A stretch of 64,000 nucleotides of DNA from Bursaphelenchus xylophilus (taxonomy: Eukaryota > Nematoda > Chromadorea > Rhabditida > Aphelenchoididae): the NCBI GenBank assembly GCA_904066235.2, contig CAJFCV020000004.1, positions 11,780,001 through 11,844,000 of the forward strand, in the 5' to 3' direction. How positions within the stretch are numbered: position 1 is the stretch's first letter; each line of letters opens with the position of its first letter. Under the pieces are notes generated by a model that did not search any database, was not told where the DNA came from, and worked only from the letters and a program-made list of their open reading frames with translations. The position numbers and the translations under genes were made by a program. Positions 46,501 through 58,989 of the stretch are shown one piece after another.

Positions 46501-47829
46501 TTTACAAAAAAGTTGCATCTTTTCCAATCTTTGATCTGAAAAGTGCATTTAAGTTGTTAAAACTGAACTTGAACTCAATCTCAGTATTTTAATAGACCTG
46601 AACTGGAACCCAGACTTATGTTTGACCTTTCAAAGGCACAAGCTTCAACTTGAGTTTGAGTTTTGGGATGTAGTCCTAGTCTATTCCAAGTCAACAATAA
46701 TTAACACTCATAGCCTTATTTTTCTACTTCGTATTACTCTTGCTTTGCCCTGAAGACCATTTCGGCACAAAGCAATCATAACCTGCAGTTTCCCGCTGCA
46801 CAAGTGCAAATATAATAACAGCCATGTTTTGTTGTCCTTTGTGTTTTCCGGTCAAATATCCCGCGGATTAGCCGTCGCCGTCGGTTTTAACGGCAGCGGA
46901 GTGTTTGTTGGTTTGTGTTTTTCGACCTTCCCTTAGTATTTGTAGGTACAAATGGGAAAGGTTTACGCAAGAAAACAAGTGCTCTCGGCGTGTCAGAGTT
47001 TGCGAAATTGGCATTTTGCAAAAAATGTAGTGATTCTGTCTAAAAGGTATTATGTGTTTTCAGAAGATAGACCGTTTTTTAGCGGCGCGCAGTTCATTTG
47101 CCTGTTTTTACACCGTTTTGTCGTATAAAAAAATAAATTTTTTCTGTGACAAAGATATATTTCATTATCCGAATCCAGAGTTGATCAAACATAACATTTT
47201 TTCACACTTTTCTTCCCGGAAAAACGGTTTTATCGAACCATTCTGTGCGTCTCACAAACAAATCACTTGAATTCTTGGCAGAATCTCCAAAAAAATGAGC
47301 TAAAATCCGCTGAAATCGCGGTGTATGCTAGCCGAATAATGGGGCCATTTCAGGCATATTTTGAATTCCGCAGGTCAACTTTCAACTTTCAACTTTATTG
47401 CGCTTGACAAATTGCCTGTGCGCCATGATCGTCCGGTTCGGTGGTGAATCGGTCAGGAATTTCCCTTCTTGAACTTGCTGCTTTGAGGTAGCGTCACGCA
47501 AATTCTAAAGAGAGGGCGGCATACAAAGATGACACCTCCGCAAAGAGGACACCTGGACAAAGGGTTCACCTTGAGGACAAAATGATGTGGTAAAGGGGCC
47601 CAAGTAGGATTAACTATAACAATAAAAAGGATTTTTTTGGTTTTCTAAAAAGATCTTGTTTCCCTAGGGGCTCTTATCGGCAAGATGCCCTCTTCGCCCA
47701 GGTTCTTTCTTCGTCCAAGGGCCAATGCGATATCTGAAAGTTAGCTAAAAATCGTAGGGCGCAGTTTGGAAAACGGGCACGGGCTTAGCTCGCATCTCGG
47801 GGGCAGCTCGGAAAACAAACTTTCGCAGC
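46501..47829. other. Spacer without gene
   Basis: About 1.3 kb in which I see no coding exon or clear repeat family. A short tandem repeat (TCAACTT x3) occurs near 47380-47397. Confidence 0.4.
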
Positions 47830-47832
47830 TAA

Positions 47833-48280
47833 CAGGGGAGGTACTCCAAGTGCGACGCTTAGATTTTGATGAAACTTGGCACAAATTTATAATATTTTTT
47901 TCTAAGATATATACAAGATTCTTAGCTCGCGCTTTGCAGAAACAACCGAGATTTTTTGACCGAAAGTCGGCGAAAATTTAGGGCTTTTTGCCGAATTTTG
48001 GCGCGAAAAGTTTCATGCCTACTTCTACTGCAAAGGATAATGTTTCTTCAAAAAATCAAATTTTTCCGCACGAAACTGCCAAAGTTATGGCTAAAAAGCG
48101 TTTTTCTCTCTGGCCGCTCTCCACATTTAGCCTGCTCTCTCGGCGGCAAAAATCGTTCGATATCTCGGCGTCGCCCGCAAAGCGCGAGCTAAAACTTTCA
48201 GGATTTGATATTTAGTCCATACCCGACGTGTGCAAAATTAAAAAAAAAATCTGAGCGTCGCACTTGGAGTACTTCCTCTG
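47833..48280. mobile_element. Complete family A element with TAA duplication
   Basis: CAGGGGAGGTACTCCAAGTG to GCACTTGGAGTACTTCCTCTG. TAA stands at 47830-47832 and 48281-48283. Confidence 0.9.
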
Positions 48281-48283
48281 TAA

Positions 48284-49134
48284 GTTTCAGCTTGTTTTCG
48301 AGCTGTGCCCAAGGTTCGAGCTGCGCGCGCGCAAGTTCTCCGAGCTGCGCCCTACCAGTTTCAGCTAGCTTTCAGATAGCGCATTGGCCAATGTGCCCTC
48401 TTCTCCAGGTGCTCTCTTTGGACCAAATTCCAAAAGAATAAAAGTTCAGGACACTCCCGACAGTCTTGACCATCACATGCTTCGAATCAACTTCGTACAC
48501 TTGCCCTTTTATATTAAATAATATAAACAGCCGTTCAGAGTCGATTGTTTGCCGGGAGTGTGGTCTCGACGACCTATTCCATCACCTTCGTCTTGATTTA
48601 TCAGTGCGTGATAAAAGTGCATTACTAATTAGACGAAAAGTCCGTTCGAAAAACAACAAGATGTTTTTTTCACTGTACGAATCACTGTTTTTTTTGTTCT
48701 TTTGAAACTTTGAGTTTTTTCGCACGGCGTGTCTTTGCGAAATCCGACAAAATTAAGTGACATGTGCAACAAATATAAATAATCATTTGGGGCCAAAACA
48801 AATTTGCGGCTCATTTTGAAAGCAGGAGACAGTGGGTAAACAGATTTCAGTGAGTTGAGTTTTTATGAGTGAGAGATTTTTCACGTCTTATTGTTACAAA
48901 GCGATCTGATGGCTTCCGTAGGCTTTGGTGATTGGGAAAGGGGAAGTTATTTAACGCGGGCTCAGATTTTCACGGGGAATGACGCAGAGGATGTGCTGGT
49001 ATTTTCATGGGACTGCGGATGAAATTACAATTGGCTTTGGAGAACTGTGGCCCCGTTTGGATAAAAGTCTGCGGGGATTTATAATAATTTTTTTCATCAG
49101 TGATATGTCTACCACTCGTTTTGCCGAAACAATT
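48284..49134. other. Spacer without gene
   Basis: No recognised coding sequence or repeat. Confidence 0.4.
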
Positions 49135-49617
49135 TACCGAAGAAGTACTCCAAGTGCGATAATTAGATTTTGATGAAATTTGGGTTCAGATCTATAGAAT
49201 AATCTTTTCTGAGGGACGTGTGAGCCTTCTGTGTAGATATCATCTCCGAGATTTTCAGATCCAAAGTTGAAAAAATGGGGCAGTTTTTTTCAAATCCTGG
49301 CATAAAAAATTTTACGCTTATTTCTACCGTACAGAGGTTTGTTTCCACAAAAAATTATGTTTTCGGCGCCAAGTTGACAAAGATATACGTATTCAGAAAG
49401 TTATTTCAAATTTCTTTTCTGTTTTTGAGATCTGTTTCTATGAAGGGTTCAAAATTTGGTTGTAAAAGGATATTTTTTCCCGGGAAAACTTGGACCCTGG
49501 TATCTATAATATTACGAAAAGCAAGGTTTTCACAAGAAATCAATTTTGTCTCACGCGAAATCGGATGAGATATGATCAACGAATATAATATTTCTTTCTC
49601 TCCTATATTTTCATGTA

Positions 49618-49860
49618 CAGTGGGGGACCCGATCCTGCGGCAAATGCGCATCATTTTGCATCCGGGAAGTGCCAAAACTATGGCAAAATGCTTCCCTCTC
49701 CAAGTGAAAAAACTTCGTTTCCCTTGCCCTAACAAAAAGAAGGGGCGCGCTTTTGAAATCGGAGTTTTTTCAATTGGAGGGGGAAGCATTTTGCCACATT
49801 TTTGGTACTTCCCGGATGCAAAATGGCACATTTTTTGCCACTAGATCAGGTCCCCCACTG
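49618..49860. mobile_element. Family M2 element nested in family A
   Basis: CAGTGGGGGACCCGATCCTG to GATCAGGTCCCCCACTG with TA on both sides. Confidence 0.88.
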
Positions 49861-50004
<144 letters not shown>

Positions 50005-50142
50005 GTCTGCCGCAACGATCGCTCAATATCTCACCCGCGTCTGCAAAGCGCATGCTAGAACTTTTAATAATTAATATGTCGAATATGCCCGACATGTTGC
50101 ATAATTTTTAATGAAAACCTGAGCAGAGGTGGCGCACTTGCA

Positions 50143-50486
50143 CCACTTTTGCAATAAAATTTTTTTTATTGCCCTTCTGCAGTTATATGTCCTCAAGCGT
50201 ATGCACATACATACATATATAAAAACCGTTTATTCACGTGATCCTCCTCGTTATTTCCAGCAAAATTTCGATGTATATTTATGGTTTCCACGCGGTGCAG
50301 GTCGCATGACCTTTCGCACCGGCTGTTTTTTCCGGAAAATGTCCCGAAAAGTGCAGTATTTACCGCTGGCTGTACGTTTGTACAAATTTTTAATTGCGTT
50401 TCCTCATTTCGCATTCATAAGTTTTTGGGGTTTGGGCAGGAACCGGTTTGCATACCTGGCCATTGTACTTTGAGCACGTACAGTAT
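50143..50486. other. Spacer, nothing assigned
   Basis: Open frames of about 75-110 codons overlap on both strands without a recognised domain. Confidence 0.35.
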
Positions 50487-50636
50487 CAGTCTGTCGGGAG
50501 AATAATGAGCACAATGTCGTTGCGCCAATCGCGTTGCTGAAGAAAGCGATTTGATTTTGCCGCGACACAATTCGTTCTTTCGGCAGCGATGCGATTTTCG
50601 ATGCGACAGAGTGCTCATTATTTTCCCGACAGACTG
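50487..50636. mobile_element. Family M1 element
   Basis: TATCAGTCTGTCGGGAGAAT to CCCGACAGACTGATA. The symmetrical TA...TA context suits a TA target. Confidence 0.88.
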
Positions 50637-50781
50637 ATAGGCTTTCTGTCGCGAGCCAAGACGCATGATGCAAGCCCCAGTTTGCACTGCGATAAATAGA
50701 GGAAAAAAAGGTAAAATGCAGTGTGCGTTTGTGAAAAAGACAAAAAATGTCTACGCACTTTATGAAAACATGTAAGTATAT

Positions 50782-51209
50782 GAACCTGTCGGGAAAATAA
50801 TGAGCATTTTTTGTTGCACTGTGCACCTTGGCTTGCGACGAAAAAGTTTAACTTTGGCTTGCGACGCAAATAATCAAACGGACGGACTAGTATGAGTCTG
50901 TCGGGAAAATAATGTGGATTTGTCGCTGCAAAATGTTTCGCCTCCCCGCGAATTGGGCACTAAATATCCAGCCGCAGCAAGCCGTCGCAAAACGCTAATG
51001 GGCTGCTCCAAAGCTCGAATCCACATTATTTTCCCGACAGATTGACATAAAAGTTATATCAGTCTGTCGGAAAAATAATGAGCCCTCTGTTGTATCGAAG
51101 ATTGCATCGCCGAGAAAATTAATTGTGTCGCGGCAAAATGAAGTTGCTTTTCCCTTCAGCAACGCGATTGGCGCAACGACATTGTGCTCACTAATTTCCC
51201 GACATACTG
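50782..51209. mobile_element. Cluster of M1 elements (one end plus two complete copies)
   Basis: A solo left end at 50782-50820, a GTGGATTT-subtype copy at 50894-51044, and an AGCCCTC-subtype copy at 51060-51209 with inverted ends CAGTCTGTCGGAAAAATAAT / CTAATTTCCCGACATACTG. Confidence 0.82.
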
Positions 51210-51654
51210 ATACAAATTTTACGATAATTTTATCATAATATGTGTGTACTGGTAAATGCTTGTAGACCACTGTCCTTGCGGTAAAGATTTGCACGTTTTT
51301 GAGGAAAACGTGCTCAATTAAAGTCTTGTGGAAATATTATACATAATTAGGGAAAGCCATGTTTTTGGGCGATATTTGAGACTGGGAAAGAATTGAACGT
51401 CCATTGCGACCATTTTGCTCCCGCTGGAAATGAAAAAAATGTGAAATTTTACACTCTTTAGGGCCTTTGCTTTAAGATATGCCCTCAAAGTTCGCTGTAG
51501 GTTGGGGCTAGTAATCGAGATTTTAGTTCAAAAGAAGGCAAAAATTTGGCACTTTAAACTTCCACTTGATTGTTGAAACGGAGAAAAAGACGTCAACCAG
51601 AAATTTTAAAAAAATCACTTTACACCGCGCAATTTTCGGCTTTTTGCACCGTAC
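51210..51654. other. Spacer, nothing assigned
   Basis: No coding or repeat feature recognised. Confidence 0.4.
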
Positions 51655-51866
51655 TAACAGGGGAAGTACTCCAAGTGCGACGCTCAGATTTTCTTAAAAT
51701 TTTGCGCTCACGTCGGGTATGGACTAGATATCAATTCCTGAAAGTTTTAGCTCGCTCTTTGCGGGGACCGCCGAGAGAGCACGCTAAACGTGCAGAGCGG
51801 GCAGAGGGAAAAACGCTTTTTGGCCATAACTTTGGCAGTCTTGTGCGGAAAAATTTGATTTTTGTA

Positions 51867-52562
51867 CAGGGTGCGGCAATTTTTCGGCCGGATTTGAAAT
51901 GGCTATAACTTTTTTAGTTTTTATCCTAATGTTAAAATTATTTTTTCCCCTGAATCCTCAGACAACCCCATTTTGTTTAATACCAAATATGTTTTATATA
52001 CATGGACCTAGTTCATAGTTATTGGCCTTTCGGTCGTTTTCTCTGCTTTTTCGGCGTGTGTGAAAATCGCCAGAAAAAATGACCTTTTTTACGAATTTTG
52101 TCGCAAAAAGTTTCATGCCTGTTCATGCCATGGAGAATACCGTTTCCACAAAAAATCAGCTGTCTCCGCACAAAACGAGCGAAGATATAGCCAAAAAGTT
52201 TTTCTGTGTGACCACTCATGTGCCCTCCTGACCGCAAAGAATCGTTGAATATCTTGGTCGCCCTTGAAAGTTGCGGGCTGAAACTTTCAGGAATTGATGT
52301 GTGGCCTATGTCCGGCCTATGTGCAAAATTTAAAGAAAATCTGAGAGTCGCACTAGGGGTAATTCCGTTGTCAGCTATGAAAATTAGAGCTTTTTCTTTG
52401 TCCCGAATTTTTACTGTAGTCTAATGAACGGGTATAACATATTTGGTATTAAACAAAATGGGGTTGTCTATGGATTCAGGGAAAAAAAGAATTTTAACAT
52501 TTGCTCAAAAACTAAAAAAGTTATGGTCATTTAAAATCCGGCCGAAAAATTGCCGCACCCTG
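51867..52562. mobile_element. Element B, 696 bp with about 150 bp inverted ends, nested in family A
   Basis: CAGGGTGCGGCAATTTTTCG at the left is exactly inverted at the right, and the arms remain similar for about 150 bp. The TA at 51865-51866 and 52563-52564 marks the target duplication, pointing to a Tc1/mariner-type TA inserter. Its interior (about 52060-52380) is itself a family A half. Confidence 0.88.
52060..52380. mobile_element. Family A right half inside element B
   Basis: Carries TTTCATGCCTGTTCATGCCA, CCGCAAAGAATCGTTGAATA and GAGAGTCGCACTAGGGGTAA in family A order, within B. Confidence 0.75.
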
Positions 52563-52781
52563 TAGAAAAACTATTCATTACAGTTGGAATAGGCATGAAA
52601 CTTTTCGTGCCGAAATTCGGCAAAAAGTCCTAAATTTCGGCCGACTTTCGATCTAAAAATCTCGGTTGTTTCTTCAAAGCGCGAGCCAGGATTCTCGCAT
52701 ATATCTTTGAAAAAATTATTCCAAATTTGTGCCAAGTTTCATCAAAATCTGAGCGTCGCACATGGGGTACTTCCCCTGTAA

Positions 52782-53394
52782 GTGGATTTGTTCAGGTGAT
52801 TTTCGAAAATTGTCCCTAGATTTCCAGATACAACTATATGGTTTGTCCTGCTACGTTGTTTTTTGTCACTAGGTTGTGAGTAGACTATATACCAGATTTG
52901 CTTTGAAATGGTACACGTTGGACCGACTTATTAAGCAGAGCATAGTCTTTGCAACGGTTTTCACAAAATATCTCGTCCTGAATTCCACTTCCAGCACTTT
53001 CTTTGTACAGTAGCGCCTACTTGTTTCTATTTTAATGATTCCTTCGACGCCGAACCCGCCGCAAATGCTGCACTTTCCCCGCAATTCTCGGATATTACGG
53101 CCATGTGGACTTTAAAAAACGGGGGGACAAAAAAGCGCAACGCCGGTGGTCCCTTTATCTGCTAATCAGTGCCAGCTTGTGGGCCGTCTAATTTGCATAA
53201 AAAAGGGGTTTTTTAAAACAATTTTTCGAGTATTCTTTTTCCTTGAAGGGCACTGTTTTCGAGTACGAATTTCGGATAATGTCTGGGGTCGGGAAAGTGC
53301 AAGGGGTTTGGGTGAAACGGAAGGGAGTTTACCGGGTTTCGGAGTACGAATGCGGAGGGTACGGTAGTCTTACGAGTCTTACGGTGAACGTAAT
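52782..53394. other. Spacer, nothing assigned
   Basis: A minus-strand 71-codon frame ending at 52869 has a CSICGG pair but no second zinc pair and no splice context. Confidence 0.35.
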
Positions 53395-53640
53395 ATATAG
53401 ATTATGACTCGCTTTTTTCAAAGGGCGTAGAATTTTTTTCGCGAAGCGCTGCTGCACCGTGCATTTCACATTTTGCACCGTGGAATCAAAAAAAAGAAGA
53501 AATATTGCCGAAAATTCCAATTTTTCCAGTCGCGACAGACAATAGCGCAACGTGGCATGGTTGAAAATGGAACTTGCACTATGTGGAGGACCGTAAAAGA
53601 CACTGTGAAAAAGTCCACGCATTTTAAAAAAATCGCAGTA
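53395..53640. mobile_element. Family D-like repeat
   Basis: Contains CACCGTGCATTTCACATTTTGCACCGTGG-type phrases in two pieces, related to the other D copies. The ends are uncertain. Confidence 0.4.
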
Positions 53641-53641
53641 T

Positions 53642-53794
53642 CAGTCTGTCGGGGAAATAATGAGTACAGTGACGCTTCTCCGATGACGTCACTGAAGTGA
53701 AAAGCAATTTGATTTTGCCGTGGCACAGTCTATTTTCTCGGCGGCAATGCGATTTTCGATACGATAGGGTGCTCATTATTTTCCCGACAGACTG
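53642..53794. mobile_element. Family M1 element
   Basis: CAGTCTGTCGGGGAAATAAT to CATTATTTTCCCGACAGACT. Confidence 0.85.
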
Positions 53795-53978
53795 AGAGTA
53801 GCTACCATGACAAAGAGAAACGCTGATTGTTTCTTGCGCTAGCTGACTTTCTTTGCGTAATCGAAGAAGAAATACAGTAGAACCTCTGTACAATGAACTC
53901 CCATACAACGAAGCATGTCTTTAGCGAACATTTTCAAAGGTCAGGAAAGCCAGTTTTAGGCTTGAAGACTCTCCTTAT

Positions 53979-54120
53979 CACTCTGTCGGGAAAATAATGT
54001 GGATTTTTCGGAGCAAAATTTATTGTCTCGTCACAGTCGCACATCAAATCTCCAAGGCCGTTGCAAAGCAATAATTGGCGACTCCAAGGCGGCAAATCCA
54101 CATTATTTTCCCGACAGTCC
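53979..54120. mobile_element. Family M1 element, GTGGATTT subtype
   Basis: CACTCTGTCGGGAAAATAAT to CCACATTATTTTCCCGACAG. Confidence 0.85.
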
Positions 54121-54915
54121 TATATTTTGCAACGAAACCCTTGAAATTGAAAGAATAAATTTTTTGGGCCCCCCGCAACAACTTCTACGGTATCTTCTCT
54201 TTATTAGATTTATTTACATTTCCTATTTCCGCATCTCAATGAAAATTCTCTGTTGCCTCCCACACAACATGATATACACGCCGTCATCGCTCATTTACAA
54301 GCTGAATCACGTCCTCGTTGCTCATTCATAATCATCCCGAAATATAATTAGACTTGTAGCCTTTCCGGCCGCGCTCCGCCGGCTGGCACGTGTTCGTGTT
54401 CTCTTTGGGTCGTCTAATGCGTACGTGACCGGTGCACGCGCCCCGAAGATTTTTATTTTTGGAGCGTTGCCCTTTGAGGTAAATCTGCCATTCATCCGTA
54501 ATGATGGCAGTTTGTTTCCTCCTCCGGCAGAGTACAAATTACCGGCGTTTGAATTAAAGTTTAAATGAGCTGAGTTGGGGGGCTTTCGTCAGCGGGTTGG
54601 CAGAGATTTTTTTTATGAGATTTTTTTAATAGGAGAAGAGATGTCGTCAGCATTTTTTACGGTAAAAAATTATTATTCATTTTTCGGGAGCATTGCTATT
54701 CTTGGAATAGGGGATAACTTATGACGTAATTTGAGGTATTTTTTAATTTTGGTCTTTTGAAATTTTTTCAAAATTATGGAAGCTTCGAAAAATGATTTCT
54801 TGGCAATCGATTTATAGTACACTAATGCATAATGCTTTCAAATATGACACATTTCTAAAGCACAATAGTTACAACAATTTTCAAGGTGGAGCTATAATTT
54901 GTCCTACAGTGAATA
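54121..54915. other. Spacer without gene
   Basis: The piece 54350-54540 is relatively G+C-rich and open on the minus strand, but no domain is recognised. Confidence 0.35.
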
Positions 54916-54919
54916 GTTA

Positions 54920-55450
54920 CGGAGCAAATTTTGGTCTTTTCTGTAGTCAAGTAGCTCAGAGCCGGTAAAGCTCAGGTTAGCGCTACTTGTCTTAATTGTA
55001 AGATTAAGACAAGTGGTCATGTTGTAAGCCATTTCCAGGTCTACGCGGAGCTTTTTGTTGAGTCAGCAAAGCTTCCCACTACGTCACCAAGCCAATTAGA
55101 CACTTCCTATTACATTTTCTGGGGGTTTGCCTTACCTACGCCGCGTATACATCTATTTTTTGTTGATCCAACTTACAGATGTATTCTCGACCCAAAAAAA
55201 TCGACACACGTTTCGTTTTGGCCCTGCGGCCTTTCGGGTGAGCGACAGTTCGGGTTAGCGATGCCTTTGTTCGACTTGGTTGGTCATGTTGTAAGTCTCT
55301 GCCAAGTCTCCGCCGAGCTTTCGCCGAGGGCCCACAAAGCTTTCTCACAGCTTCGCCAAGCCAATTAGGCACTTTCTATCACATTTTCTGGGTTCCGCTT
55401 GCCCTATGCCGGGCATCCATCAATTTCTTGCTGACCTGAAATCCATCAAC
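54920..55450 (+). repeat. Two family C copies in tandem
   Basis: First copy 54920-55190 and second 55240-55450. Both show the sequence order GTCATGTTGTAAG, a CCGCCGAGC-type core, CCAAGCCAATTAG, CACTTCCTAT/CACTTTCTAT and ACATTTTCTGGG, a subtype of family C. Confidence 0.55.
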
Positions 55451-55970
55451 TTCTTGCTGTCGATCCAAAAGATGGACCTCGAATCTTTTTTCCTCAATCT
55501 CCAAATTCCGCCTTTTTCCCTCTCTTGATTTTCCTTCTTGGCTTACGTTCAAGTTTTCTAATCCTTCACGTGCCGTATCCCAAGTTTCCTGTCAGAATAT
55601 CATCCCCATCGGCGACAAAAAAAACATCTCTAATCCGTGCGGCCGCCGTCATCAAAACCCTTTTGTGGAATCGTATCCGAACCTGTGCCAAAAACAGCAG
55701 CCCGAGCGGATTAGCAATCCGTTCGTGAAGATACACACGTCCAGACGGCGAGCGCTGGAGACGGGATTAATGTCGGCGGCCGGATGAAAATTTTGGAGCG
55801 GAGATTAGCTGCAGGAATATACGATGTTGGCGTATGTTGGAGATATCACTTGCAAGCAGGTGTGTCATAGTAGGCTCAGGAAGGCATAGTGAATTTTGTA
55901 GTGCAGCAATTATCATGCTTACTCTTTTGGATTCACAAATGTAGCACTCCATACGCTGGTGAAAAAGTGG
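55451..55970. other. Spacer without gene
   Basis: Pyrimidine-rich then G+C-rich DNA. The 67-codon open frame at 55525-55728 is unrecognised. Confidence 0.35.
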
Positions 55971-55972
55971 GT

Positions 55973-56395
55973 AGACTTTGATGAAACTTGACAAAAATGT
56001 AGAATAATTGCTTCTAAGACATATATCACATTTCTAGCTCGCGCCTTGAAGAAACAACGAGATTTTTAAAGTCACGGTTTTATACCTATTTCTACCCTCG
56101 AGGGGGATAAGTCCGCAAAAAAAAACAAATTTTTTGTACCTATTTCTACCATAGGGTCCAGTATCTTCACAAAAAACCACTTTTCTCCCTACGCAAACTT
56201 GGTAAAGATGTTCAAAAAGCCTTTTCTCTGTGACCCCTCTCCGCGTTTCTCATGCTCTCTCGGCCGCAAAACTCGTCGAATATCTCAGCAACGCCTGCAA
56301 AGCGCGAGCTAAAACTTTCACCAATTGATATGTGAGCTATGTCTGACATGTGCTCCAAATTTAAAGAAAATCTGGACAGAGATACCCCCATTGTA
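55973..56395. mobile_element. Family A element
   Basis: Starts within GACTTTGATGAAACTTGACA and runs through CTAGCTCGCGCCTTGAAGAA, CTCTCTCGGCCGCAAAACTC and GCAAAGCGCGAGCTAAAACT. Confidence 0.7.
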
Positions 56396-57429
56396 AGCAT
56401 TTGAATCTGGGTCTCTTCCCGTTGACTTTCAAGTTTCTTTTTTCGGCTCCTTTGACGATTCTCGTTCATAAAAAGTCACGAGATAAGGGTCCCTAATTTA
56501 TATACATGTTGTTATTGACATTAAATTTTCTCTCGACTCAGCGATTTTTTCATTTCGTTGTTATGTTCGCGATAACAGGATGCGGTTATCAGTGGGGGGG
56601 CTTTCAACGATTTTTTGGCATGATGCTGGCGCTACCGTAGGTGTGGCAACCCGTTAAGAGGATTGTCTTTGTTTGTACATGGCTTAGAAGCTTAATTATA
56701 AGGTCATCGGTTCAAGAAGTCAACTTGAGAGGAGAAAACAGCTGAGAGGTTGGAAAAAATCTTATTTTAAACATTTAAAGGCGTTGAAGTCTTGTTTTTT
56801 GTCAGTTATCTTTAAAAACAGCGGCAGATTTAACGACCAAATGGTCGGGTTGTCTGTCCGACGCCTCAGACCGCTATAAAATTGCATTAGTTATGAACGA
56901 AAACCGCTAATTCGAAGATTAATAATGGCTCTGCAAGAGCAAATGAATAATTATTCAACGCCATTATTCATAACGAGCTAAATGTATTTATCAATTTGAA
57001 ACATGCTGCAGACATGAGCACATATAATGGTGTCTGTCGGGCCAAAGTTGGTTTTCATTTCAAATTTGCGGGTTGAAAGATATCGCTTGGATTTGGCTGA
57101 GCGAAGCCGAAATGTGGCGTAAGGCTTCGGCGATCTCTGAATTGTCAGCGGGCTAAGAGAGCCGTTAATTTCGATTTTGTACGACTTCGGAAGACCTTGA
57201 TTTTTGTGGACCAAGCGAAAATTTATAAAGTTTGTGGAGTAGCTAACGTGTGTGGCGGAAATTTCAAAAGTCTTTGCGAGTTTGTGGGGTCAAGTGTGCA
57301 AATGCTAGGGGTGACTTTTTTGGCTTCCTTATGATCTCTGAGGCAGCGCGGGAATATAAAAGGACGACTTGGCAAAATTAGAGGTTCTATGTGAAGATTT
57401 TGTTACTATGATTAGACTTGGTGAAAATT
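56396..57429. other. Spacer without gene
   Basis: No coding exon or known repeat recognised. Confidence 0.4.
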
Positions 57430-58137
57430 TACTTATTACAGAAGTAACCTAAGTGTGATTCTAGCGCTCAGACTTTGATGAAACTTGGCATATATTCGTA
57501 TTAATTTTCGTAAGACATATGCTAAACTCTTACAGTGCTTCCTGGATGCAAAATGGTACGTTTTTAGCCAGTGGCAGGATAAAAGCTCTTTGCATCCAGG
57601 AAGTAACAAAAAATGTGGTAAAATACCTCCCTCCCCCAAGTGAAAAAAACTCAGATTTCAAAAGCGCGCCCGCTCTTTTTGTGAGGAAAAAGGGGGTTTT
57701 TCACTTGAAGAGGGAAGTATTTTGCCACATTTCGGATACTTCCCGGATGCAAAATGATACGTTTTTTGTCACTGGATCAGGTCCCCCACTGTAGCTTGCG
57801 CTTTTCAGAAATGACCGGGATTTTAAGATGAAAATAAAAAGCTTGAAAAGTTTTTTTAGAGAATTCTGGTATGATAAAACTTTATGCCTATTTTTACCAT
57901 AGAAGGTAGTGATTCCACAAAAAAAATTCCCTCGAAAACCAGCAAAGGTATAGCCAAATGTTTATCTCTGAGATCACTTTTAACATAGCGCGTAGGCCGC
58001 AAAGATTGTCCAATATCTCGGCGGCATCTTGAAAGCCCGAGCTAAAACTTTCAGAGGCTGATTTGAGACCTATGTATATCCGAGATGTACTTAAAATTTA
58101 AAGAAAATTTAAGTGTCGCACGTTGGGTACTTCCTCG
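57430..58137. mobile_element. Family A element split by M2
   Basis: The left A part (AGACTTTGATGAAACTTGGC) is cut at a TA within its TCTAGCTCGCG box. After M2 the A sequence resumes as GCTTGCGCTTTTCAGAAATG and ends GTCGCACGTTGGGTACTTCC. Confidence 0.85.
57533..57791. mobile_element. Family M2 element nested in family A
   Basis: TA-flanked (57531-57532 and 57792-57793). Right end GATCAGGTCCCCCACTG. The left arm has a partial internal duplication (GCTTCCTGGATGCAAAATGG before a second TTGCATCCAGGAAGTAAC). Confidence 0.85.
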
Positions 58138-58711
58138 TAAATTTGCACTGAATCAGGCAGTTGTTGTTAGACAAACTATTGCAGCCGATCTGGTTGAACT
58201 CCTCGCTTAGCAACTGTTTTACTGGTGTTGCTTTTGAACATGCGGATTTGGCATAAGATACATTTCTTTCAATAATATTTTTAGCAGTGCTTATTTCCTC
58301 ATTTCCTTTACGCCACGTGGCGTAAAAAATCCCACATGAATATTTCACAGGCTACAAAAAAAGACTGTTTACATTTATCCAAAATAATACTTAATAATAA
58401 GTTTTTGTCTATTTGCGTTAAATTTGGCCCCCACAGAGTCCGAATATTTTTGTTTTCCTCGTCGGATTTGAATGAACTCTTCGCTGAAGCTGCCTGAAAC
58501 CGGTGTGTGTTGATCCAACTGTTCGACTCTGACGAAAATATTTGCCATTGGAAACGCTCGAAAAAAAAAGTTTTGAGGTCAAAAGTTAAAAAAATAGGGA
58601 TGCTGATTGCACTTTATAAGGGCATGTATGGGGTTTTCGTGGAGCTAAAGTCGGCCTAATCAAAGATTAGAGACTATTAGCGGTCCAAAATAGGCGGCGC
58701 AAACCACCAAT
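58138..58711. other. Spacer without gene
   Basis: Nothing recognised. Confidence 0.4.
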
Positions 58712-58985
58712 TTTGAGGTATTTTGCATGTATTCACATCAATAATATCCAGATAAAAGCCACGGATCTCTGTTTTGCAAATGGGTTATTGTTACTTTTTT
58801 ATGTTGCAATAACTCGGGGTAAAAAGAAGTAACGTTAGCAATAGCTAAAATTAGAAAACATGGACATATCGCAAGTATTCGGCAAGTCTCCGCCGAGCCT
58901 TCGGCGAGCGTCCGCCAAGCATCCAACGGCTTTGCTAGGCCTCTAGGAACTCCCTACAACTTTTTTTTGGGTATTAACCTGCCTT
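58712..58985 (+). repeat. Family C repeat copy
   Basis: TATTTTGCATGTATTCACAT, GTTAGCAATAGCTAAAATTA, GTCTCCGCCGAGCCTTCGGC, then GAACTCCCTACAACTTTTTT: the full block order of the family. Confidence 0.75.
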
Positions 58986-58989
58986 ACAC

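Larger units (their letters stand above)
51658..52778. mobile_element. Family A element interrupted by element B
   Basis: Left end CAGGGGAAGTACTCCAAGTG and right end GCACATGGGGTACTTCCCCTG are flanked by TAA (51655-51657 and 52779-52781). A is continuous up to GATTTTTGTA at 51866 and resumes after 52564. Confidence 0.9.

Noticed and set aside
52869..53084. Minus-strand frame with CSICGG, possible zinc finger exon
   Set aside because: Only one cysteine pair and no partner exon; chance is likely.
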